NCBI GenBank assembly: GCA_036554605.1
Contig: DATBMY010000058.1
Span: 1-9,392 of the forward strand
Direction: 5' to 3'
Origin: DATBMY01 sp036554605
GTDB lineage: Bacteria > Acidobacteriota > Blastocatellia > UBA7656
DNA length: 9,392 nucleotides
The position numbers were made by a program, and so were the translations under genes. The notes under the pieces are model-generated. The model saw nothing but the letters and a program-made list of their open reading frames with translations, ran no database searches and was not told the DNA's origin. Below are positions 1 through 4,670 of this stretch, one piece after another; position 1 is the first letter of the stretch; every line of letters starts with the position of its first letter.

Positions 1-1
1 T

Positions 2-451
2 GGCGAGATCGCGGCCCGCGCCGTGAGAGGCGACGCCGCGCTCGATGCCGGATACTATACCGACGGCGTCCGGCTCGCCGCCGATAGCAGCGTGTCGGTG
101 CTCGACCGCGTTAGGACAGAAGGCGTCTTTCATAATTTCGGTTTCGTCAACGCCGTGACCGAAGTCTGGATGGGAGAATCGATACCAGGCGCGGATGACC
201 TTGGGCGCTTGATCTCGCAGGCGTTCTACCAGACGAAATGCGCGGGATTGATCTTCTGCCCGGAGTTTACGCTATGCTCGAGCTGCGGCGTAAACACGCG
301 CGGACTGCATTCGGTCTGCCCCGCGTGCAACTCCCCGCGCGTCGACGGCCTGGCCTACGCGGGCGACCGCTACGGTTATACCTCGTCATGGGACGCCGGG
401 AGACTTGCCGAACTCAAGGACCGCCGCCGCGTCGCGGGAGAAGATATGTAA
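2..451 (+). CDS. nrdD: Anaerobic (class III) ribonucleoside-triphosphate reductase, C-terminal part, 5' truncated by window edge
   Basis: Class III reductases make dNTPs from NTPs without oxygen, using a glycyl radical installed by the activase NrdG. The frame is open from base 2, so the true start lies outside the window; about 149 residues are visible, against roughly 600-700 for the family. Two CxxC pairs (Cys codons at 275, 284, 317 and 326) match the structural zinc site typical of the NrdD C-terminus. They are followed by Arg-Tyr-Gly-Tyr and a Trp-Asp-x-Gly stretch, then a charged Lys-Asp-Arg-Arg-Arg end. By position, the glycine at 374-376 is the expected radical residue; the usual context is R-V/I-x-G-Y, so the local sequence is slightly divergent. 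No nrdG is visible downstream. The frame stops at TAA 449-451, three bases before a structured repeat. The family call is by motif and is fairly secure; the glycine assignment is inference. Confidence 0.86.
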   Translation, partial: GEIAARAVRGDAALDAGYYTDGVRLAADSSVSVLDRVRTEGVFHNFGFVNAVTEVWMGESIPGADDLGRLISQAFYQTKCAGLIFCPEFTLCSSCGVNTRGLHSVCPACNSPRVDGLAYAGDRYGYTSSWDAGRLAELKDRRRVAGEDM

Positions 452-452
452 A

Positions 453-565
453 CCAGGGGTCGGGGGTCAGGGATTGGTAGTCGGTGAGATAGTATTTGAA
501 ATATGAAACAGCATATCTGAAATTAAAGAACCCCTGACTCCTGACCTCTGACCCCCGACCCCTGA
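453..565 (+). repeat. Heptamer-armed inverted-repeat element, copy 1
   Basis: This element fills the gap between nrdD and the next gene. A perfect 17-bp inverted repeat pairs 454-470 with 548-564. The arms have a 7-base period: the right arm, 531-565, is five consecutive heptamers of the type CCCCTGA with one or two changes each, and the left arm holds about three of the complementary type. The AT-rich core (470-520) matches the core of the copy near 8956-9006 at 42 of 51 positions by eye, in the same orientation. It begins just after the nrdD stop and ends four bases before the next ATG. It has no coding capacity. It looks like a MITE- or REP-type dispersed element; whether it is mobile, a transcript-end structure or both cannot be told from two copies. 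Confidence 0.85.
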
Positions 566-569
566 TATT

Positions 570-1094
570 ATGCCAAGTGGACGCACGCACGATCTTATAA
601 CCCTACTGCTCGCGCCTCCCACGGCCGCGCTGGCCTATGTCATCACGAATGACTGGGCCGTTACCGCTATCACTACCGCGACGATGATATTCGGCGGGAT
701 GATGTTCGGGCCGGACCTCGATATTCAAAGCCGCCAGTACGCGAGGTGGGGACCGCTGCGGTTTTTGTGGTGGCCATACAAAGTCATGCTGCCGCATCGC
801 TCGCGCCTCTCGCACAGCATACTTCTCGGCACGTTTGTTCGCGTCATATATTTTCTAGCGGTTATCACGCTTATTACCGCCGCCGCGCTTTACGCCCGCG
901 ACGCCTACTTTGATGAGAGAGGCTCGGGAGCCGAGAGTGTAACGGGGGCGTTCGACAGGGTGTGGGAACTCTTCGCGCCGATCAATCGGGACTACCTCAT
1001 AGCCGCATTCGCCGGACTGTGGATAGGCGCGACCAGCCACACAATATCTGATCTGCTAGGCTCATTCTTTAAAAGCGTAAAGCGGTCTTTATAA
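570..1094 (+). CDS. Membrane metal-dependent hydrolase-like protein, DUF2227 / YdjM type
   Basis: The protein has 174 residues, normal for this family of predicted membrane-bound metal hydrolases, whose substrate is unknown. Putative metal ligands are conserved: Ser-Gly-Arg-Thr-His-Asp at the N-terminus (H7, D8), Gly-Pro-Asp-Leu-Asp (D49, D51), His-Arg-x-x-x-Ser-His-Ser (H76, H82) and Ser-His-x-x-Ser-Asp (H157, D161). Hydrophobic segments at about 11-27, 31-46, 86-107 and 143-156 indicate an inner-membrane protein. The start is fixed by the conserved N-terminal motif, yet no Shine-Dalgarno sequence precedes it because repeat copy 1 ends only four bases upstream. It may be read from the nrdD transcript through that repeat. 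It ends at a GC hairpin and is convergent with the LEA-like gene. The family call is by motif; the enzymatic activity is not established. Confidence 0.8.
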   Translation: MPSGRTHDLITLLLAPPTAALAYVITNDWAVTAITTATMIFGGMMFGPDLDIQSRQYARWGPLRFLWWPYKVMLPHRSRLSHSILLGTFVRVIYFLAVITLITAAALYARDAYFDERGSGAESVTGAFDRVWELFAPINRDYLIAAFAGLWIGATSHTISDLLGSFFKSVKRSL

Positions 1095-1097
1095 AGA

Positions 1098-1126
1098 ACC
1101 GGCGCGCCCTTTAGCGGCGCGCCGGT
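1098..1126. terminator. GC-rich hairpin between convergent genes, probable bidirectional terminator
   Basis: A perfect 11-bp stem (1098-1108 with 1116-1126, core GGCGCGCC) encloses a 7-base loop. It sits four bases after the stop of the plus-strand hydrolase gene and 25 bases beyond the stop of the minus-strand LEA-like gene. There is no T-run on the plus side. Read on the minus strand, the stem is followed by TTCTTTAT, a weak U-rich tail, so it suits the minus-strand gene best. Confidence 0.6.
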
Positions 1127-1151
1127 AGTAAGGAGTGAATGTTGAGAAGCA

Positions 1152-1952
1152 TTAATCAAAAATATTCTTGAACCACCCGCCGATTTTCTTGACGCCGCGC
1201 TTGGCCCAGTTGCCACCTTTCCTGGCTTTCTCGGTCCCTTCGCGGGCGACGTCCTTAGAAGTATCAACCGTCGCGTCCGCAACGTCCTCGGCCTTATCGC
1301 CTACGACCTTCACGCCTTTGACGCTCGAACGGGCGACATCCTTGCTCGTATCTACGGTCTTACCGGCTACGTCTTCAGTCTTGTCGACAACTTCGCCGGC
1401 CGTTTCCTTGCTTTTATCGACAGCCTTGCCGGCTACGTCCTCACTCTTATTTGCAACCTCTTTTGCGACTTCTTTGGTCTTGTCAACGGTCTTCTCGCCG
1501 ATCTCTTTGGTCTCGCTCGCAACCTGCTTCGTCACATCCGCGGTCTTATCCACAACATCTTCAGTCTTATCAGCAACCTCTTCGCCCGCTTTCATAGTGA
1601 CGTTGAATGCCTTGTTGGCAGCTATCTCTATTTTGTCCGCGGTCGCATCCATCGCCTGCTCTATATCGCTTTCCTCATTGAGATTCGCCTCTCGACCATC
1701 GCGATGCTCGACGATGACCACACGGCTGCCGTCGGGATTCGTCGTGCGGGTGACCTTGGCGATATTACCGCTCTTGAAAGTACGCACCTCCGTGCGCGTG
1801 CCGTCTTCGGCAATAGTCGTTATAACCACCGAGCCGTCGCTCTTGGTTATGGTCTGATTTGAATTGTTCTGATGGGCCGTGTGATCTTGAAATGCGACGG
1901 CGCTAACGGCCAGCAGCGCCGACAAAAACAATGCTGAAAGTGCCTTTCTCAT
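1152..1952 (-). CDS. Secreted LEA-like protein with 11-residue repeats
   Basis: The product has 266 residues. Residues 1-20 form a Sec signal peptide (basic Arg-Lys, hydrophobic core, Ala-Val-Ala before Phe21), so the mature protein should be periplasmic or outside the cell. Residues 33-90 are rich in Thr, Val and Asp-Gly turns and probably beta-structured. Seven uninterrupted 11-residue units run from Thr137 to Gly213, each opening Thr/Ser-Lys/Glu-Asp/Glu-Val with a later Val-Asp-Lys-like end; one more starts at Ser232. Charge-rich 11-mers of this kind are the hallmark of group 3 late-embryogenesis-abundant (LEA_4-type) proteins, which protect membranes and proteins during drying. The C-terminus (about 243-266) is basic with Trp and Phe residues. 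A GAGGGAGGG Shine-Dalgarno lies 8 bases before the ATG. The gene seems to stand alone. The desiccation role is inferred from the repeat class only; a periplasmic spacer or envelope-binding helix is an alternative. Confidence 0.78.
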   Translation of the reverse strand: MRKALSALFLSALLAVSAVAFQDHTAHQNNSNQTITKSDGSVVITTIAEDGTRTEVRTFKSGNIAKVTRTTNPDGSRVVIVEHRDGREANLNEESDIEQAMDATADKIEIAANKAFNVTMKAGEEVADKTEDVVDKTADVTKQVASETKEIGEKTVDKTKEVAKEVANKSEDVAGKAVDKSKETAGEVVDKTEDVAGKTVDTSKDVARSSVKGVKVVGDKAEDVADATVDTSKDVAREGTEKARKGGNWAKRGVKKIGGWFKNIFD

Positions 1953-2170
1953 GTCCCTTGCCCTCCCTCAATTCGCGTAAGCTCGAAAACTTATCAAACT
2001 GTCAAACTGCAACAGGCGTGCCGGGCAGCCTCCAAAGGTTAGGCGGGGCTGCAAAGCTTCAGGCAGGTAAAAAGGGGCGATTTTGGCCGGTTTTTCGGCT
2101 CGCGCGCGTTCGAAATCGAGCTATCGACGCGAGGCGAGTGGACCGGAAGCGAACGCTTCGGCGGACGGCG
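1953..2170. other. Intergenic region upstream of the LEA-like gene
   Basis: This 218-bp stretch separates two minus-strand genes and should hold the LEA-like gene's promoter. A perfect TTGACA occurs on the minus strand at 2000-2005, but the hexamer 17 bases downstream is a poor -10 match, so no promoter is called. A short palindrome at 2148-2161 lies just past the upstream gene's stop but has almost no loop and no T-run. No small gene was recognised. Confidence 0.4.
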
Positions 2171-3118
2171 TCAGGCGGTCAGGATCATTGCCGAAAGCAG
2201 CGGGATCATAATCTCGTGGTGGCCCGTAAACGAGAAGCCGCGCCCGCTGCCCGCTACGGGCCGGCGCACCACGTTCGTCAGCGGGCGGTAATGCTGTATG
2301 AAGTCGAAGTTGGCGGTCGAGAAACCTTCGAGCCTGTAGCCCAGGTTGCGAACTACGGTGACGGTCTTTAAGAAGACCTCCGGCAGCACGACGGCGGAGC
2401 CCAGGTTCAAATAGACTCCGCCATCGTCGAGCGCGCGAACAAGCTGGCATAGCAGCCGAAAATCCTGAAAGGTAGTCTGTCCCGTGGCCGCCCCGTCGGC
2501 CTCCGGGTGTATGTGGACTATGTCGGTGCCGATGGCGACGTGGACCGTCACCGGAAGGCGCGCCTCATAGGCGGAGCATAAAAGCGAATGTTCCTTGTGA
2601 GGCGCTTTGTTCGAATCAAGCTCCCGCCCGAGCGATTCGCCCATGCCTATATGGTCGCGCGCGCCCCGTTTGATAGCCTCGTTGATTATCCGCCCGGTCT
2701 CTTCAGCCATGCCGAATTGCCCGGTGCCGAGCGTGGCGTCGACATCTTCGGAGGTTGCGCCCGCGAGCGCAATCTCGAAATCGTGGATCATCGCCGAGCC
2801 GTTCATCGCAAATCCGGTTGCGTACCCCCGGCGCATCAGGTCTATCAATATCGGGCCAAGCCCCGTCTTTATTACGTGGCCGCCCAGTCCGACGATAATG
2901 GCGCGGCCGCGCTCCCTTGCTTCGCGCACGCGGCTGGCCAGCTCTCTCAGCTCGCTAACGGCGAGGATGCTCGGAAGCGATTCGAGGAAATCTTTAAGAG
3001 ATGAGCCGGGTGCGATGGCTTTGGCGAAGTCGCGGGCCGTAACTTTGCTCGGGCGCGAAGCAAGCGGGTAGGTCGTTATGCCCGACAGGTCCAGCGGCTC
3101 GTCTTTGTAGCGAGACAT
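2171..3118 (-). CDS. Deoxyhypusine synthase-fold protein lacking the catalytic lysine, function unknown
   Basis: The product has 315 residues. By eye it follows deoxyhypusine synthase (DHS, an NAD-dependent Rossmann-like enzyme) over most of its length. The segment at 82-119 (Gly86-Leu87-Gly88, then Asn106-Gly-Ser and His112-Asp113) parallels the DHS SGLR and TTAGG-EED region. Leu188-Pro189-Val190 through Asp219-Phe220-Arg221 parallels IPVF...EDLR. Gly240-Ser-Ala-Val-Val-Leu245 parallels the GGGVVK active-site loop. At the position of the catalytic lysine there is Leu245, and the FDGSDSGA substrate loop is not conserved, so hypusine formation is unlikely. Many His residues (202, 204, 276, 300, 301) may mark a different active site. 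A GAGG at the end of gmhA lies 12 bases before the ATG, and only nine bases separate this start from the gmhA stop, implying translation with gmhA. The alignment is manual; the function is not known to me. Confidence 0.65.
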   Translation of the reverse strand: MSRYKDEPLDLSGITTYPLASRPSKVTARDFAKAIAPGSSLKDFLESLPSILAVSELRELASRVREARERGRAIIVGLGGHVIKTGLGPILIDLMRRGYATGFAMNGSAMIHDFEIALAGATSEDVDATLGTGQFGMAEETGRIINEAIKRGARDHIGMGESLGRELDSNKAPHKEHSLLCSAYEARLPVTVHVAIGTDIVHIHPEADGAATGQTTFQDFRLLCQLVRALDDGGVYLNLGSAVVLPEVFLKTVTVVRNLGYRLEGFSTANFDFIQHYRPLTNVVRRPVAGSGRGFSFTGHHEIMIPLLSAMILTA

Positions 3119-3127
3119 CCTTCGAAT

Positions 3128-3706
3128 TTACCTCGATTGCGGAAAGAGTCCTTCCTCGACCAGCTCGCACAATATATGACCGATGGTTATGTGCGTCTCC
3201 TGTATGCGCTGCGTAGAGTGAGTCTCGACCACAAGCGCGACATCTACGATGCGGGCAAGCTGGCCGCCGTCGCGACCGGCAAGCCCTATGGTCTTTATGC
3301 CGAGATCGAGCGCTGCGGCGGCCGCACGCAGCACGTTCGGCGAGTTGCCGCTCGTAGAGATCGCGACCGCGACATCGCCCTCCCGGCCAAGCGCGCGCAA
3401 TTGTCGCTCGAAGAGCGCGTCGAACGAAGAGTCGTTGCCCACGGAAGTTAGAATCGAGGTGTCGGTCGTAAGCGCCAGCGCGGCAATCGGCGGGCGGTCG
3501 TGGCTGAGCCGATTAACCAGCTCGGCCGCGATGTGTTGCGCGTCGGCCGCCGACCCGCCATTGCCGAATATCAGGATCTTGCCGCCCCGGCTGATGCTTG
3601 AGATCAAGAGTTCGGCGGCGCGGGCGACCTCACCCGAATGCGAATCGAAAAACGCCCGCTTTGTCTCGACGCTTTCGCGCGCAATCGCTTTTATGAGTTC
3701 GATCAT
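3128..3706 (-). CDS. gmhA: Sedoheptulose-7-phosphate isomerase (phosphoheptose isomerase)
   Basis: This cytosolic SIS-domain enzyme converts sedoheptulose 7-phosphate to D-glycero-D-manno-heptose 7-phosphate, the first step to the ADP-heptose used for lipopolysaccharide inner core and some surface glycans. Its 192 residues equal the E. coli GmhA length. The phosphosugar loop Gly-Asn-Gly-Gly-Ser-Ala-Ala-Asp lies at 48-55, and the second SIS motif Ser-Thr-Ser-Gly-Asn-Ser at 117-122. The zinc and catalytic residues of E. coli GmhA (H61, E65, Q172, H180) correspond to H58, E62, Q169 and H177, all with the same offset of three. It is the middle gene of a minus-strand cluster, 51 bases after the lutA-like gene and nine bases before the DHS-like gene. 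GGAG lies just before the ATG. No hldE or gmhB is in the window, so the rest of the pathway must be elsewhere. The assignment is strong. Confidence 0.93.
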   Translation of the reverse strand: MIELIKAIARESVETKRAFFDSHSGEVARAAELLISSISRGGKILIFGNGGSAADAQHIAAELVNRLSHDRPPIAALALTTDTSILTSVGNDSSFDALFERQLRALGREGDVAVAISTSGNSPNVLRAAAAALDLGIKTIGLAGRDGGQLARIVDVALVVETHSTQRIQETHITIGHILCELVEEGLFPQSR

Positions 3707-3757
3707 AGCTCCGGCTTATTTTACTGGCCCGTCATCAAAAAACAAGCTCGCCCGAAT

Positions 3758-4495
3758 TCACGCGTCAAACGAAGAGAGAAGCTCCGCGATATGAAGACAG
3801 CGCACGCTTGATCCGCGGCGCCCGAGCATCCCCGCAATCTGCATCAGGCAGCTTGAGTCGCAGGCGACAACCGCACCAGCTCCGCTCCGGCATATACTCG
3901 CGATCTTCTCTTCAGCTATGGCCGCGGAAATCTCCGGGTACTTGACCGAAAAAGTCCCCCCGAACCCGCAGCAGGCATCGGGCCGCTCCATCTCTATCAC
4001 TTCAATGGATTCGACGTTGCGCATCAGAGTGCGCGGCTCGCTTGAAATCTCCAGCTCGCGCAGCAGGTGACACGAGTCGTGATAGGTGACGCGCCCCTGC
4101 CATCTCGCGCCCGTGGAGGTTACGCCCAGGACGCGAACGAGGAACTCCGAAAGCTCATAGCACGAACGGCCCACCCGCTCGACGCGCTCGATCATACCGG
4201 CGTCGCCCTCGAATAACTCGCGGTAAAACTTTCTGACCATGGTCACGCACGAACCCGACGGCGCGACTATGTAGTTGGCCCGCTCCAGCTCGCGCTCGAA
4301 TACTTCAATGAAATGCGAGGCGACCTCGCGAGCCTCGGCGCGATAGCCGGTATTGAAAGCGGGCTGGCCGCAGCAGGTCTGCTCGGCATTGAACACTACT
4401 TCGACGCCAAGTTTTCTTAACAGTTTTACGGTAGCAAGACCAACCTGCGGGAATATCTGATCCACAATGCACGTGACGAATAAAGATACCTTCAT
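3758..4495 (-). CDS. lutA: LutA-like (Fe-S)-binding protein with two CCG domains
   Basis: The product has 245 residues, close to LutA (about 238), a subunit of the LutABC L-lactate oxidation complex and a relative of the HdrB and GlcF cysteine-rich proteins. Two cysteine-rich CCG domains are visible. The first has C9, the Cys-Cys-Gly-Gln-Pro motif at C41-C42, and C83. The second has C142 in Asp-Ser-Cys-His, C175-C176 in Cys-Cys-Gly-Phe-Gly-Gly, and C212/C216. Such domains ligate iron-sulfur clusters in electron transfer. It appears to be the first gene of the cluster and reads divergently from the M1 peptidase gene. The partner genes lutB and lutC, normally directly downstream, are absent; gmhA follows instead. 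No clear Shine-Dalgarno precedes the ATG. The subfamily assignment is good; a role in lactate oxidation without its partners here is uncertain. Confidence 0.82.
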   Translation of the reverse strand: MKVSLFVTCIVDQIFPQVGLATVKLLRKLGVEVVFNAEQTCCGQPAFNTGYRAEAREVASHFIEVFERELERANYIVAPSGSCVTMVRKFYRELFEGDAGMIERVERVGRSCYELSEFLVRVLGVTSTGARWQGRVTYHDSCHLLRELEISSEPRTLMRNVESIEVIEMERPDACCGFGGTFSVKYPEISAAIAEEKIASICRSGAGAVVACDSSCLMQIAGMLGRRGSSVRCLHIAELLSSFDA

Positions 4496-4670
4496 GCCGG
4501 TAGAACTTTACTCTGAAAAAGTTAGGATTAAAAGTTGCCGCCGCGCGCCGGGGCAGGTGAGCAAGCTAGATATATTACTTGAGGCGACTGGTAGGGCCAT
4601 GGTAATTTCCATGCGGCTTCTTCTTAAACCGGGTTCCATCTGAAAGTCTCTTTTCTTCGCCGGAGGATTT
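4496..4670. promoter_or_regulatory. Divergent intergenic region between lutA-like and M1 peptidase genes
   Basis: These 175 bases must contain the starts of transcription for both flanking genes. A TATATT at 4571-4576 is a possible plus-strand -10, but no good -35 accompanies it. A clear Shine-Dalgarno, GGAGG at 4662-4666, sits four bases before the peptidase ATG and supports that start. No operator-like dyad was recognised. Confidence 0.4.

Noticed and set aside
1168..1857. A 229-codon plus-strand frame opposite the LEA-like gene, rich in Ser, Thr, Ala and Leu.
   Set aside because: Its repetitiveness is the antisense reflection of the 11-mer repeats; the minus frame has a signal peptide and Shine-Dalgarno.
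1977..2005. A sigma70-type promoter on the minus strand with perfect TTGACA at 2000-2005.
   Set aside because: At the correct spacing the -10 hexamer matches only two of six positions.
2148..2161. Palindrome GAAGCGAACGCTTC after the DHS-like gene as a terminator.
   Set aside because: The stem leaves almost no loop, and no T-run follows on the minus strand.
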